DNA from: Manis javanica
Taxonomy: Eukaryota > Chordata > Mammalia > Pholidota > Manidae
Direction: 5' to 3'
Assembly (NCBI RefSeq): GCF_040802235.1
Contig: NC_133167.1
Span: 8,920,501-8,984,500, forward strand
Length of the DNA stretch: 64,000 nucleotides
The notes under the pieces are model-generated. The model saw only the letters and a list, made by a program, of their open reading frames with translations, searched no databases and was not told the origin of the DNA. The translations under genes and the position numbers were made by a program. How positions within the stretch are numbered: position 1 is the stretch's first letter; each line of letters starts with the position of its first letter. Shown here one piece after another: positions 1 to 13,769 of the stretch.

Positions 1-3000
1 TAAGGAATCAGCTCATGTAGTTGTGAGAAACGGCAAGTTCAAAATCCACAGTGCAAGCTGGCAGGCTGGAAGCTTGGGCAGGGTTTCTGTGTTACAGTTT
101 TGAGCCTGAATCTCTTCTTCGGGCAGCCTGAATCCTTGCTCTTGAGGCCTTCAACTGATTGCATGAGGCCCACCCACATTTTGGAGGGCACCCACTTAAA
201 GTCTACCCATTAAATATCAGTCCCATCTAAAAAGCATTTTCACAGCAACATCAGAGTAGTGTTTAATAGACGATCGCTTAGCCAAGTTGACCCATGAAAT
301 TAACTATTGTAGTAACATTTTTGGATTTTTCTTTAAGCCTCGAGGTGAAGTCTGTCTACCTTAACATATGACCTGAGGAGACTTTTCTGGGTGTACACCT
401 GTCCAGTCCCGTCAGAGCCATAGTGGAGATGGAAGTGGCTGCTCCTCCCGCGGGCCAGCTTCCACGTGCAGGGGCTGTGTGGGCCATGGCAGTGGGCTTG
501 CTGAGGGGGGTGACAGTGCAGTGTGGTGCCCTTGCCCATCGGGAACCAGGGCACTAGGCCCACATTGTGTTGGCAAACTAAATGGGCTGCACCTGGGTGG
601 GGGAGAACACAGTCCTTCTCGCGTCCCAGCTCACAAGCTCGCTGCTCCCCTGCTCCGCTGTGGATGTCACCACGCGGGGGTGACTGCCCCCCTGCCACCC
701 CCCCGGCAGCGTCTGAGGCAAACTCTTGCTGTCAGGAGCTTCCTCCGTCTTCATGGCCCGTCTCCTGAGAGCTGCGCTTCCTTTGGCGAAACGCGACGAA
801 AGGAGTATGAAATGTGGTCCTCTCTCCTCCCTCCGTCTCCACCTTCCTCTCACAGGCACAGTAACATTTTCCTTATATTTAGTTAGTTTGTTTTTAAAAC
901 CTTAAATGGAATGCAGTTTTTTAAAGGTAAATGTTGCTTTGCATGGTTTAATGTTATTAAGTTGTTGTTTAATAATATCAAGTAAAGTTTTTCAACACGT
1001 GTGAGGAGGCTCACAGCGTCCTCAGTAGAAAACATCCTACCTGGTGCTTCTCCATCCACACTGGGAGCAGGAGCCCAGGGTGGGAAGAGGCCCTGTCCGT
1101 GAGATCCCCACTGGCCATCACCCAGGAAACACCAGGGCGGGTGGGCCTCAGGCTTCATTTTCATGAACAACATGGTAGAAGGTCGTCGGTTAAATGCAGT
1201 TGGAGTCACAGACCAGGCCTGGGACAGGTTGCTGGCCACGTTCTTCTGCTGTGTGTGAGAGCACAGGAGGAGAGGCATGCAGCACATTGCCTGGCAGGCA
1301 GCAGTCAGAGCTGGTCCCCTTTCCTTCCGTCCGTGGAGATGCCAGCCTTCCTCCCCAAGCCGCAGAGGGGTGCAGTACCTCCGTGTGAGTGGCACTTTCC
1401 CCTCCCGCTCTTCTCTATGCAAACCGCACTCATGTCCGTTTGGAGCACCTAGCTTGGTAATGGCCAATGTCCGGCCTCTGAGGAGCCTTGCAAAGCCTGA
1501 GGAAATGTGATTTCCATCCCATAGTGCCTTCGTTTATTAGGCAGTCCCCCCAGACAGAGTGTTGGAACTCTGTCAGAGCCCTCCCATCGGTCTTGGAAGA
1601 TAGAATTGCTTTCAGAGGGGTTGCTGCCTCAGATCTTCAGGTACGTTGTATGAAATGAGAAAGGCATCTTAACATCTGGCAAGAATTTACATTTTAAGAG
1701 GTGAAAATGACAATTCTCTGAATGCAGACTTTCTAGTCTTAATCGTTGGAGCATATAATTAATTGCTTTACCGCTAGTTTGCATAGTAGAAGAATCTCAT
1801 GAGAAGAGGTGAAATTGGGTGTCTGGCTGAAGAGCAGCGAGCCTGATCATGATCACAGAGAGCAAAGCGATCCCATTTCATAGCTGGCAGCAGATTGAAA
1901 CCATGTCAGGTTGATAGTTAGTTCCCATCTGACAAATGCCATTTGGATGACTGCAAATCAGATTTGCCAGGTGCTTTACTTTCAAACCTCACTTCCAGCT
2001 TATCAGGCTGGGGATTTCTGATGGGATTTTAATACTAAATAATCAAATGTCAGCTCTGAGTAATCACTGAAATGTTATCCTTCAGTGACAGTGTTAAGTG
2101 ATAGGCCACAGGTACTTCTGAGAAACCTGCGGATTTCAATCTCCTGAAGACTGGAGAAAGCGAGAGTCCAGAGCCCTCCAACACTGGGGGAAGGAGCTTG
2201 CTGGGGCGCACACCGTGGCCCTGGGGCTGGATCACGTGTCCTCAGTGCAGTGCCGGCATCTGGAAATGCCACTGGGTGGTGACCCATACTGGAAAGAATC
2301 CCTGGTAAGAGGGGAAATGGTTTTCCTGATTTCACCTGGCATGGCCCCCGCTTCATGCTCCTGAGGTATTACTCTAACCTTGCTTGCTGAAGTGAATCAG
2401 CCCCACCATTACAGAGTGTGCCTTGAGTTACTACTTAAGGGATTTAAAATAAAAGCCATTAGAGGACTTTTACATGGAAATACAAATGTCTGTTTTCATT
2501 TTCATGAATGACTCTAGGTGCTCATCGGTTCCCACAGGCTAGACCTGGGACACGTTGCCGACTACGTATCTCTCTCATTCTTCCCCACCACAGGGCTGGT
2601 CACTGATCAGATCACCCGCATTACAAGGAAGAAGTTTAGACCTTTTCCAAGTGAAATGTTTTTTAAAGGAGATTATAAGAATTTCAGTTTTCAGATGCTG
2701 TTGTTTTTTTTTCTTATTTTTTTACGTATGCCTTGCATGTAAGCTGCATTTCTGGTCTGTGTGACCTGAAAGACACAGCTGGCATTCCTTCCTTCTGCTT
2801 GGAGTTGGCAGAGTCAGCACCCTGGTAGTGTATGCTGGGAACAGGATCTAAGATAAGACTAAGGTCAGGGTTTTAATAGCAATTCAACAGAAATAAAGAA
2901 AAAAGTATACCTAAAAAGATATGAAGGCATTTATCTCGGTAATAAATGCCTAATTGCATTTAGATTCTTGGATAAGTACAGTGGACAACTTTCATCTTTT

Positions 3001-3668
3001 AGTAACCAGAAAACCTTATCAGGTTCACTAGGATGAAGACAGTTCTTACGTTTAATATGCCCTAGGGGATTCCTGATATGTGTATCACATTGTTCTTGAG
3101 AGTTGTAGCTTGTATAGAATATATTTGTTTTCTTTTGCCACATCCTGATCCTGTTACTATGCCCTTCCTTTCTCATATTCCAAAATATGATATCTGCCAT
3201 CTCCTTAGCATTGAGATTCCAAATAGAATCCTGTCTGCCTAGCTAAAGCTTTAGCAACTCTTTGTAATCTGTACCCTACCTAAAAGGTTTAAATGTCTAT
3301 ACTGACGTCATGATGCCCCTAAGAACTGAGGAAGGGAAGAGCAGCCCCTGATGTCTGAGAGCTTGTTGGGAGCTTCCAGGTGGGCCTTGGGGTTGGCCTG
3401 GTGCTCCTTGCTGGCCCATGGTGTCTCCTGCTGGACACAAGACAGAAACAATCTCATGGAAAACCAACACGAGACAGGGGCTCATTGGCCATGGCAGAGT
3501 GAGACAGACAAGACCATTTCATGATTCTGTCTAAGGACAGACACAAGCAAGGTCATTCACTGTCCAGCCCACGAAGTACCAGACATTCTTTTCTCTTACA
3601 CATAAGTTGCTGGCTGGCCGCTTCTTTATCAGTTACAGCTTTCGTCTTGCTGTAGCCTGCCATCCATA

Positions 3669-3798
3669 TAGATGGGATTTATTGAGATACTCAAGAATTG
3701 CCCATAGAATTGCTCCTGCTTTCTGACAGCCTCCTCTCTAGAGTGAATCCTCTCCATCACCCAACCAGAGTTTATTATCCTATAATAAATCCCATCTA
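3669..3798. repeat. 15-bp perfect inverted repeat with about 100-bp loop
   Basis: Positions 3669-3683 (TAGATGGGATTTATT) are the exact reverse complement of 3784-3798. The arms enclose 100 bp. No coding frame explains this. It may be terminal inverted repeats of a small non-autonomous DNA element or part of a degraded LTR; an AATAATAAA-type run at about 3858-3866 would fit the latter. The family is not recognised. Confidence 0.55.
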
Positions 3799-5689
3799 AC
3801 ACACTCTTACTGAGACACCTGATGTCCTCCCATGGTGTGCGTTTTCATGGCAAAGAATAATAAATCCGATTTGTTCAACTCTAACTGCATCTCTGGTGGC
3901 CTTGATTGGAGAGTATTGACAGGATTTAATTGATTGAAGTGCTCAAGATACCGAGGGTTCCACTTGACTGTAGTTTTGTATTAACCATAGTTCGATCAGA
4001 ATTTCCAAGTTGGACAGGGAAATACTGTCTGGATTTAAACATGGGAGAAAGGTGCTATGGAATGAAAGTCCTAGTTGGGGGTAGGGTGGGATGCAGTTCA
4101 GAGAACAATAGACCCAGTTGGCTGCAGGATAAGATGCACTGGACGCAGTAATGGGTAGTGAGGCTGGGAGTGCTCACTGGGGCACACTGGGGAGAATCTA
4201 TGTGCTGAGTTTGGAAAAGAAGACGTTTTACGTTAGTGGTGTATATGTGAACTGATCTGTTTTTTAGAAAAATTCTGATACAATTGGATGATTTCTAGAA
4301 ATACTAGGTGATTTTTATCAAGTTTATTCTGATCTATTAGGTATTACAGTCAAGAAGAGATGATAGCCCAGGGAAACAGTCACAAAGCCTGGGCAAGTGG
4401 AAATGAGGGTGTGAACTCGTAGCCACGGGAAAGAAAGGATGGACCTAAAATCTATTCAAGGAGTGGAATCAGCAGGGTTTGGTTGCCAGTTGAATGTAGG
4501 AAACAAAGGTGAGGTCACAGGCATCTCCAAGGCTTTCACTGGAGAACTCAGAGAAGTGAGGAGGTGTGCAAGAAGAGCATTTGAAGCTTTGGGGTGCAGC
4601 AGGCCGACTAAAGCCAGATGTGCCACTGGGCCGTTGTGACTTGAGAGCAGAACTGGGTGAAGAGGCCAAAACTGGAGAAACAAGGGTGGACTTCCTGGTG
4701 TATGTCTGCTAGGGAAAGTCAAAGGGACTATTAAAGTACATGAGGTGAGAGTATTAAAGTCAAGGGGAAAATAGTTGGGGGGCGGTGTGCTGCTGAGTTC
4801 TTGCATTGAGTGGAAGAAGAGAGCGTGGTGTGTGGGAGCTGGGGGAGGGCAAGAGAGGAGAGGGCACTGCCAGGGCGTGAGGAGCCGAGGCAGACTTGCC
4901 CAGATGGCGGAACACCTACTGGTGTTCAGAGCTGCCGCAGTGGCCGTTCTTCACCCCCATTTTGTTTTGATTCTGATTTTGGGTGGCATGCAGGGAGAGT
5001 TAGTAATAGTCACCTTAATAGTCACCTTCTTTAGGCTAGTGAGCTGCGGGATTAACACAAGCGGAGGAAGGACCCCGGTACTGAGTGAAGGTCGCTTGCT
5101 GGTGCAGCCTACAGAATTTTCATGAGATTCTTGATGTTAAAATCTGTTCACAAGGCTGCTTTTAATGGCTAATTCATATGTATGCAAGTGTTAACGAACT
5201 GGCCTTTAATTACAAGGGACTTCTGTTCCTTCTGCTCCCACCGCTCCCTTTAAAATTCAAATAGTTGAGAACTCTTTCTTGGCTGAACTACAGTGGAAAA
5301 GGTGTGAGATTTACCTGCTGGCAGTGGGAGTCAGCACGGTCTGTGAGGACAGCAGACGTCATTTACGTCATCTTACCTGCAGTGAAGGTGGGGAATGGTG
5401 GCTGATAACAGCTTGCGTCACTGACTAGTGCATTTCTGAGGACAGATCCGTTTGGAGCACGCAGGCACGGGATTCCAGGAAATTCTCATCAAGCTCATGG
5501 CCAAGGAGGTCTGATGGGGACTTATTTAAAATTATTTTGTAACTAAGCCATTAACTCTTATTTTGCTTGCGGTTGGAAATTATGATGATCTGATTACTAG
5601 CATTTTTCAACTTGCTGAGAATGTCTGGGCATCTGGAATTTAGGATTGAAATCCAGTGTGGCTCGTTCCTCCTACTGGGTGTGGTGGGC

Positions 5690-5860
5690 AGGGGACTGGG
5701 CTTAGAACTGAGTAGAGCTGGGTTTCAGTCCCAGCTTTATCATGGAACAGTTGTGCAATTGGCCTTAGTTGCTCTTCTTTAAAATGGGGATAAACATAAT
5801 GAAGCCTAAATGAAACGATGAATATGACCATGCATGTTGAATCTATAAAATGCTGGAGCA
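5690..5860. repeat. MIR SINE fragment
   Basis: The order of landmarks is that of the MIR core in sense direction: a segment like 'gctgggtttcagtcccagct', then 'ttaaaatggggataa', then a stretch matching the 'taaatgaaacgatgaat' region. It is highly diverged, as expected of a repeat that predates placental radiation. Boundaries are approximate. Confidence 0.6.
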
Positions 5861-6479
5861 GTAGTGAAATGTCAGATAAACCGTTTCCTGGGGAAGACTG
5901 GTGAGGAGATCACTGAATCTGTGCAGTGATTCTCTTCATACGGGGTTTAAGGTTAGAGTTGGACTGGAGGGGGGAACCGATTTTTGTGACCATAGTGGGC
6001 CTTCTTGAATAATGCATGAAGTCCAGCCTCTTGTGGGACTAAGGGTCTGCCCGCTGCCTTGGCCCTTTGTCACTGCAGTGGTAAGTGTTAAGCGCCAGGC
6101 GCAGGGCAGAGCTCTTCAGCTGGAATGACTGCTCGAATAAAGGGAGTCCTTAGGAAGGGGACCTGTGGTCATTGCTGTTTCTTGGCCTGTGACTATGAAG
6201 TGAGTTAAGGATGAACCTGGTATTGAACCTGGGCATTTGGGATCTAAAGACTCTCAGAATAAACAGGAAATGGGGTCAAATTGTGACCCGGACTCACCAG
6301 TGATAAATAACTGACTGAAAATGAACCATTTAACCAGATTTTCTAAGTGTAGGCATCTTAACAGCCACCTGAAGTGAACACATCGAATCGGGATTCGCCA
6401 GGACATAACTGAGCTCAGTGGCCCAGGAGGCCGCTTTATCCAGGCCAGCTTCTCCTGGAGCAGCTTCCGTCTGTGACAA

Positions 6480-6650
6480 CCTCCTGCATCGGGACTCTGC
6501 CAAGCACTCGGCCAAGTATGCTCTCTTATGAGCCCCAGCTTATAGTAATCCTGTTCTCTTATTTAAGGATGAGGAAACTGAGGCGCTGAGAGTCTAAACA
6601 GCATGAGGTGGAGGTGACAGAGCTCCCAATTTAATCTTGATTCACCTAAA
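6480..6650. repeat. MIR SINE fragment, antisense
   Basis: Contains 'ggatgaggaaactgaggc' followed by a 'gacagagctc' stretch. This is the hallmark of the MIR core read as the reverse complement. Ends are not sharply defined. Confidence 0.65.
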
Positions 6651-8269
6651 TTAAAGCTCTTGACCAATAGGCTAATAGCAGAAGCCTCGTTGTGTGTGAA
6701 CCTGGGTGCTTGCTTATGTTTGAGCCAATCACAAAAAGAAGCTTCCAGACTCCCCTTAGCACAGCTAAGTGAACTCCTCCAAGCCAGGCTGGAAAAGTGG
6801 CCTTGCCTGTGGTCCAGTGGGTGTCCCTTGAACAACAGTTTCTTTCTTCCCAGCACAGGGAAGCACAATTCTAACTTCTGAGGAAGTTGAACTACTTCGG
6901 GGTGGGCCCCTTCTGCTTTGTTACAGTGCAAATTGAGCTGCCTCAAAATGGGTGCTGAGGGCTCCTCGTGACTAAAGCATGATTTCGTTTGACCTGATGT
7001 CTGCTGGATGCACCTAATTAAAGAAACTGCTCTCCCTGTGACTCCGATGAGAAAGGCAGACAGAGCCACATGACAGATGTGTCACCCTTCAGCCTCGGTG
7101 CTGTCTCTTCATTGGTACTTCTCACTTCTGGGGTCCCTGATGTCTAGTAGCCGTTTGGCCCTCTTCTTACCACCTGGGTCTCTGAGAGCCTCCCGCATGG
7201 ATTATCGTGCACCACGGACGCCTTTGATGCTGCTGCTTTTCACCTGACCCTGGTAATGTCCCTAAGCATTCTTTCCTCTTCAGATTTGACTTCTGTTTCT
7301 GTAGTTCTCTGCCTCCAAATTGTTCTATATGTCCTGCACTTCCAGGACCACTTCCACCCACAAGATTGGCTCAGTGACAGTGATTTGTCATCAGTGTCAG
7401 TAATGGAGGATCAGCTGGGGTGGAACCCCTGTGACAATGTCCTCTTAGAGGTGATGTCTGAGATACTTGACTGATGGCGGCCTGCACCCCGAGTCCCAGT
7501 GAGACAACCCAGAAGGAGCTTTGTCTGCATGTTAGACTTTTTTCTGGCCTTTCAGCCTTCAGTGTGCTTTTACATTCTTCACTGATTTTGATTTGTGTAA
7601 AACCTGGAGAGTGTCCTGTATTTCTTCCACTGGTTTTCTATCACAGTCATCAATTTTCAATTTGAAAGCACAGGATGAAAGTTGCTGCATATACAGAACG
7701 CTTTCACAAAACCGCTTGTTTTAATGAAGACTCAGAGCTCTTAGGGTTGCCTGAACCAGATTGGTACATGACCTCTTTCTTTATTCCAGCACATTGTCCA
7801 CTCAGGGCACTTACTGATTTTACAGAACAGCATGTCCTTGCCCACATCACCTAAGTGCTTCTTTATGGAATGCTTTAGTGCTCCATTTAAAATCCCATTT
7901 GGCTTTATAGGGGTTGTGTAGAGAGAGCCTCTGCTGATTGGACTGAAGTCTTAATGATAGGCTGATAATTACCAGGATCATGTTTCATTTTTTTTCTATA
8001 CCAGATGGTTTCTGATAGTGCAGATCAGAGTGAATGTCCTAGGTCTGATTCATTAGTAAAAGTGTTTCTTTTAGGTTGGAAAAGCCCAACTGGAAATAAG
8101 TGTGGGTTAAATGTGGAAATCATATCTGGTGGTATGATCTTAGGACAACTCCCCTTCATCCATTACTCCTAAAATTACCTTTCCTATCAGTTTTCTGCTG
8201 CCTAAAAGTTTATGCTTACAGTTTTATTCCTTTGAGCTAGGTGTTGTCCCTGGCAATTAAGCCATTGTA

Positions 8270-8690
8270 TCGATTAGTTACTGCTGTGTAACAAACCACT
8301 CCAAAACTTGGTGGTTCAATACAGCCATTTATTGCTTCTAATTCTGTGGTTGCTGATCTGGGCAGGGCTTAGCTGGAGTGTCTCTTCTGTGCTCCACGTG
8401 GTGTTGGGTGTGTTCACTCACGCATTTGTGGTCATCCAGCAAGTTAGCTGGGGATTGCCTGGAGCTGGATGATGTCACTCACACATCTGGCAGTTGGCTA
8501 AGCTGATGGGGGCAATGGGGTCATGTATTTCTCATCCAGCAGACCAGTCTGGGCTTTTCAAATGGCAGCTGAGTTCCAAAAGCAGCAACACACAAACACT
8601 TTTTAAAGATACTTCTTTGATGTGTGTTAATGTCTCCTTGCCATGTGCATATCACAGGGCCAAGTCCCTAGACTGCATTTCTTGATGGAA
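8270..8690 (-). repeat. MaLR (MLT1-like) LTR, antisense
   Basis: The stretch 'ttagttactgctgtgtaac' followed by 'aaaacttggtggttcaa' is the reverse complement of the 3' end of an MLT1-class MaLR LTR. Downstream sequence mentions a 'gggcagggcttagctgg' segment typical of the same element. The 3' part has decayed. The exact subfamily is not assigned. Confidence 0.55.
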
Positions 8691-9764
8691 TTGCTGCAAA
8701 GAGATTGTGGCCTTTTTTTGCTATCTACCCAAGTCTTAAACCTAAATAATAAGGAATGTGAATGAGTTTACTATATAAAAACATAAGAGCAGATTTGAGC
8801 AGAGGGAGCGTGTGGTCACTGATTGCTTGAGGGACAAGCTGGGCCCCACTGCGCTTGCCGTGCTGTGGTCAGAAGTGCCTTAGACGCTTGTCTTCCTAAT
8901 TCATGATTTCTTCCCAAGTCTGTATAGACTGAGCCTCATCCTTGCTCTATTTAGAGGAGTTTCATTTTCCACTTTCAATTATTGTCCATATTCTACCAGG
9001 GTCTTTAGTCACCAAATAAAACACCCACTTTTGATTTTAAACAGCTTTATGGCCTCTTCAATGAATGAGTGCCTTATTTTTAGGCATCTTTAATATGTAT
9101 TCAGTAGAGGCAATAGGAACAAAATTTAGGAATTATTCAAATAACTGATAACTCAAATAAATGTTCCAATTTATTTGCATTTTGAAGTTTTCTTTGTGAT
9201 CCAATTGCCTGAAGGTACAGTTCTGGTGGTTAATTTTCTCCATGAAGTTCTTTAGCTGAAATCGTGACTGCAGGAGTCAGCTCCAGCCCTTGTGAGTTTA
9301 CAGCCCTCAGTGAGGGTGGTCAGGTGGGACGTGTGTGGTCCTGAAAATGTTCGTGATTGATTGTGAGAAATTTCCTTGGTGTTTCATGGCTGTTAGGATT
9401 TAGCATATTTCCTTGAGAACGGCAGTGACTCCCAGGCAGGCTAGAGGATTCCTTCTGTGCGTTGTGCCTTTCTATGTCCCTAGTGATATGAGAATGGAAG
9501 CAAATACACCTGGTAAAAAATCTACAGTCTGCATCATGGGATTCCATGTGCCACAATTTTCTGGAATAATCTCAATCACAGTGTTTTTTTTTTTCTATCA
9601 CACACATCACTTTGGTACCAAACTACACATCCATGAAGCCACTGTGGTAGAAGGTGCATAACTTTGTGAGATCCTGTTTCTCAATTTTTGGTTTGTAAAA
9701 ATTATTGTTACAGATTGTCTGCCACTCAAAATTTTCTTTTTAATGAAAATGTCTTCCCCAGCTT

Positions 9765-10175
9765 TTCTGGGATCTAATTGACATACAGACACACATACAC
9801 ACACATACATACATTGTGTGTGGGGTGTACAGTGAGTTCATTTGGTACACGTATATATTGCTAACTGATCACCACCACAGCATTACTTAATATCTCCACC
9901 ATGTCACATAATCACCAATTTTTTTTGTGGTGAGACCATTTAAGATCTACACTCTCAGCAACTTTGAAATCTGTAGTGCAGAATTATTAGCTATAATCAC
10001 CATGCTGTACATCAGATCCCCAGAACCTGTTCATTTTATAGCTGGAAGTTTGTCCCCTTTGACCAGCACCTCCCCTTTCCCCCACCTCCAGCCCCTGGCA
10101 ACCACCACTCTACTCTGTTTCTATGAGTTCTGCCGTTTTCTGATGGTATTCCTTTCAGCTAAAACGTTTTTCCCG
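9765..10175 (-). repeat. L1M 3' UTR fragment, antisense
   Basis: Sequence such as 'gggatctaattgacatac', 'gctgtacatcagatcccc' and 'cccctggcaaccaccactct' is the reverse complement of the mammalian-wide L1 (L1MA/L1MB type) 3' UTR. The same landmarks occur in the L1 copies at 18520, 43343 and 57550 in this window. An irregular CA-rich tract at 9785-9812 lies inside it. Confidence 0.75.
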
Positions 10176-10649
10176 TGGGTTTAGGGAGCTGAATAGAGAT
10201 GTGGGGAAAAAATATTGCACTTTCTGATCTGAATTTAGACTTGTTTCCCCTCATGCTGGTTAAGTATATATGACTTCCAGTCAGACAGTGAGACACTATA
10301 AATGTTTGCCGTTTCTATAACCTTATTATTGTACCTCATTTTGGCCTTCCTTTTCAAATTTGGCATTTGCTGTCAGCTTGGGATTCCTTTGCATTACTTT
10401 CTTCCCTCAAGCAAGTCACAAGCAGTGTCGTTTCATTTAGATGATTTGACTGTATGTTCCACTGTCAGTTTATTTATTTGCCTGTGACTGATACATGTTC
10501 TGACTGTGTGTTTTATGGTTGGCTTACTGATATGTTGAGGGGAAGCTGTGGCTACTAAAGCACTTGCTGTAGATAATTCCTGCCATTTCCCTGCATTTTT
10601 GAGAATCAGAGTTGTAGGAGATGTTATGTGCTTTGCTGCTCGACAGCTC

Positions 10650-10828
10650 ATCATGCATCAGGATCATGTAGAGGGCTCATTAAGCCGGATTCCGGGCCCA
10701 GCCACAGAGTGTCTGCCTCAGTAGGTCTTGGGTGGGGCCTGTGGAAGTTCACGGGGATTTCTAACAAGTTCCCAGGGATGCTCCCGCTGCTGGTCTGGGG
10801 ACCACACTGCGAGAACCACGGCCTCCTG
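10650..10828. mobile_element. MER5A hAT-Charlie MITE
   Basis: Landmarks 'catcaggatca', 'tctgcctcagtaggtct', 'tggggcctg', 'tctaacaagttccc' and 'ggggaccacactgcgagaa' occur in MER5A order. This is a non-autonomous hAT-Charlie DNA transposon fossil. A second copy lies at 23575-23745. Confidence 0.8.
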
Positions 10829-11707
10829 TGATGAACGCAGACACCAGCCCTTCTGAGGGCAAACACCTCAAAACAATATTTAATGATCACTGGGTAAGCG
10901 GCAACTTAAAATCAAATTTCACCAATAGTTTGTGAAATAAATTAAAAAGAATGGGCCATTTAAAAAACTTCCCTGTACTTAAACCTTTTAAAATTCCCCT
11001 TTGTAAATACACATAGTTGAATGAAAATAGTCGTCTAGGTTTTATTTTTTTCTCCAAAGTCCTGCAATAGAACCTGAATCCTGGATTCACCCTAACGCTC
11101 CCCTGTTGTCTCTGCTGGGTCCTGTGCCCATGTTGGTGCACCCCAAATGGAAACACCTCTAGAATGTGAGGGCCCGATGCCCACCGTGCCCACCCCCCCA
11201 GATCTCTCCTACATCCCCCTCACCTCGAGTATAAGCCAAACCCTTTTTACATGTATTTATAAACAATCTAGATAGTCAAATGAGGTTGTGGGAATATGTC
11301 TTTAAAACATTTTACTTGTTTATAAACAAACACACACCGCAATGATCTTTAAAATCAAGTTGTAAAATATAATCATTATATTGAATCTTGAATCTTGGTG
11401 CCTGAATCAGTATTATAAGCATTTGCATTTTAAAAAGTAATTTTTATAGGAAGTCCATAAAAAAAATAGGCCTCTTTATAATGGATGATTTTACCTGTAG
11501 CTGCCATATGTTTAGAGGACATATTGGTGGATTTATTTGTAAATAGTAAGGAAGCATATGAATGTTAAGCTTTATTGTTAAAGGAAATGATGTTTCTTCT
11601 TTAAATACCCTCATCCCCTTGTGCCATATATTTCTCTTGGCCTCCTCCTTTGTTAAACTGAGCAACATTTTTTTCTTGTTGTGGATGGCATAGACCGCAG
11701 GGATAAT

Positions 11708-11721
11708 CCACCCTCTAGTGG
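11708..11721 (-). promoter_or_regulatory. CTCF-like motif
   Basis: CCACCCTCTAGTGG reads on the minus strand as CCACTAGAGGGTGG. It agrees with the CTCF core consensus CCASYAGRKGGCRS at all positions but one. It is a motif match only; occupancy is unknown. Confidence 0.35.
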
Positions 11722-13259
11722 CCAAAATCATCATGAAAAAAATGAAAGACATTAGGACAAGGCTAAAAAAATTAGGAAGAGATGGATTTTTTCATGTAAC
11801 CTAGTTCTGAAGGAAAATCCAAGAGGAAGGCTCCAGAACTGTTCAGATCAACATAGAAAAACATCCCAAGATGGGCAACTTTAAGATCAAAACACCCTGT
11901 GGATACCCAAGTACTTCTGTTTATCAGGCTCACTGTTGGGCGCTACTGACTTCTGAGGCCCTTCATAAGCGTAGACACAAAGCAGCTGTGTCATCTAATA
12001 TATTCTGTCATTTGTTCTTAAGTGTTGAGGAGAATGCTATTTGTAAGGACATAACTCAATCCCATTTGCTTCTCTGCCATATATTTAAGATGTTTCCCCT
12101 TCAAATGCATGATTTACACCATTTGAATAAATCTAGAGATCATTCAGAATTTTTAACATCTCCAGAGATTTTTCTTTCCTACATCTTGAAAGATGCAATT
12201 CTCCTTTTAAAAAGGTTTCTTTATTAGCAATGCAACTTATTATGATGGTGGTTCCTTGTGCCTTAGAAAGTGTCCCCTTCTAATAAGATTGGATCTTTTC
12301 CCTCTAACACCAAGAATTACCCTCATCACCTTCCTCTCCACCCCACAAAAATACCCTTCATAAAGTCAGCCTTTTTCTGATGTTGCCAGTTCCCCTACCG
12401 TCTGGTCAAGTGCTAGAAACGGAGCCTGGTTATCACTTCCTTTGGTAGTTAACAGCGTGATTTGGAGCTGCGGGCCTGCAAATCAAATACTGATAAAGCA
12501 TCTATGTTATCATAGGTGTTACTGAAGCAACACCTTCCCATGGTAGAAAATAAGAAAATTTGAATATGCATATTTAAAATCTTTTTTTAAAAAACCCTTC
12601 CTTCCCTCCAGCCAATAAAACTACTGACACAGTTTGGGGAATATATTCTTCCCTGCATTTTTATGATATTTGTCCAAATCAGACATTCGTAAAGAACTCT
12701 TGCCATATTTATTTGTGGGAAGGTTAACTTGCTCTCCGCTTCCATTTGCCTAGCAAAGCCCATTCACTCACTGTGACTGAGCACCTCCTACATCCCCCAA
12801 CCTGGGTGCTGAAGAAATGAGAAGGGAGCAGACAGTTGTGGATAAAATACAGAGTTTGAGATCAAAGATTGAGCTGTGAGCCAGTTTTGCTGCCTAGCAG
12901 GGAAGCAGCCACAGCACACAGGTTAGTTCAGGGATGAGGCTGAAGAAGAATAAGGGGTAGGTTTTTAAAAGCCAGACCTCAAACAGACCCTTTCTCATAT
13001 TAGAAACACCCAGGCATTTGAGCGTCTGACCGGTGAAATCTGGGCTAACCAATCTGTACCAGCGCCGAGCTGGTGCTGTCTGGGTTTTTCCTGTAAGTGG
13101 TCTTCGCTGCCCATATGAAGCAGTGACTCAGGCTGATGGCACCCGCCCTTCAGGGTTATGATGCTCAGGTCCTTTGCTGCACAAGTGACACAGGGCACCT
13201 ATTTAAGAACTATAGTACCTGCATTGATGTTTTAAATCAGGTTCGCAGTGCGGTCAGCA

Positions 13260-13400
13260 GACCAGGTGACCGAGTGTCACATTTACTAGGTACATATTAT
13301 ATGCCAGGCACTGTGCGCGATGTTTCCTGCACTACTGCCTTCTGTGCAACAGCAAGTGCACATCATGCTGGGAGGGGGGCAGGGCCCCTTCTTGCATAAG
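13260..13400 (-). repeat. MIR-like fragment, antisense
   Basis: The segment 'tttactaggtacatattatatgccaggcactgtgc' followed by 'gatgtttcc' resembles the reverse complement of the MIR 3' half ('tatgtgccaggcactgtgc'). It is short and diverged, so the assignment is tentative. Confidence 0.45.
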
Positions 13401-13769
13401 TGATCTTGTGGCCACAAGTGCCCATGAAGTACCTCTATGGAAGATGTCGCACACTGCCATTGGGGCGGTGATACCCGGATGGCCCAGAGCTCCCCACCTG
13501 CAGACCCTCTCAATGCTGGGTTGCAAAAAGAGGTTAGTGAAAAGAACATGGTGCCAAATACACTTTATTTTAATAAAAGATAACTTGAGAAGCAAGGATC
13601 CTACTTTGTCTCTCAATGTTCAAATCCCTCCTCAGCCCCCATGCCCCACCACCTTGTTGACCCTTTTAAGGGCACCACCCAAGGCCGTTAGACCAGGTGG
13701 TGATGTGGCTGCACAGGGGACCCAGGACTTCTGTGGCAGGGACTCTCTGCTCGGTGTAATTCCATCGTG

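Noticed and set aside
883-1467. 194-codon minus-strand open frame
   Set aside because: No domain, signal or composition of a real protein; no splice or promoter context. Chance frame.
3500-3910. Possible solo LTR around the inverted repeat
   Set aside because: There is an AATAATAAA-like signal, but I could not define TG/CA ends or a target duplication, so it is not listed as an LTR.
6563-7069. 168-codon minus-strand open frame
   Set aside because: Overlaps a MIR at one end, no domain and no gene structure.
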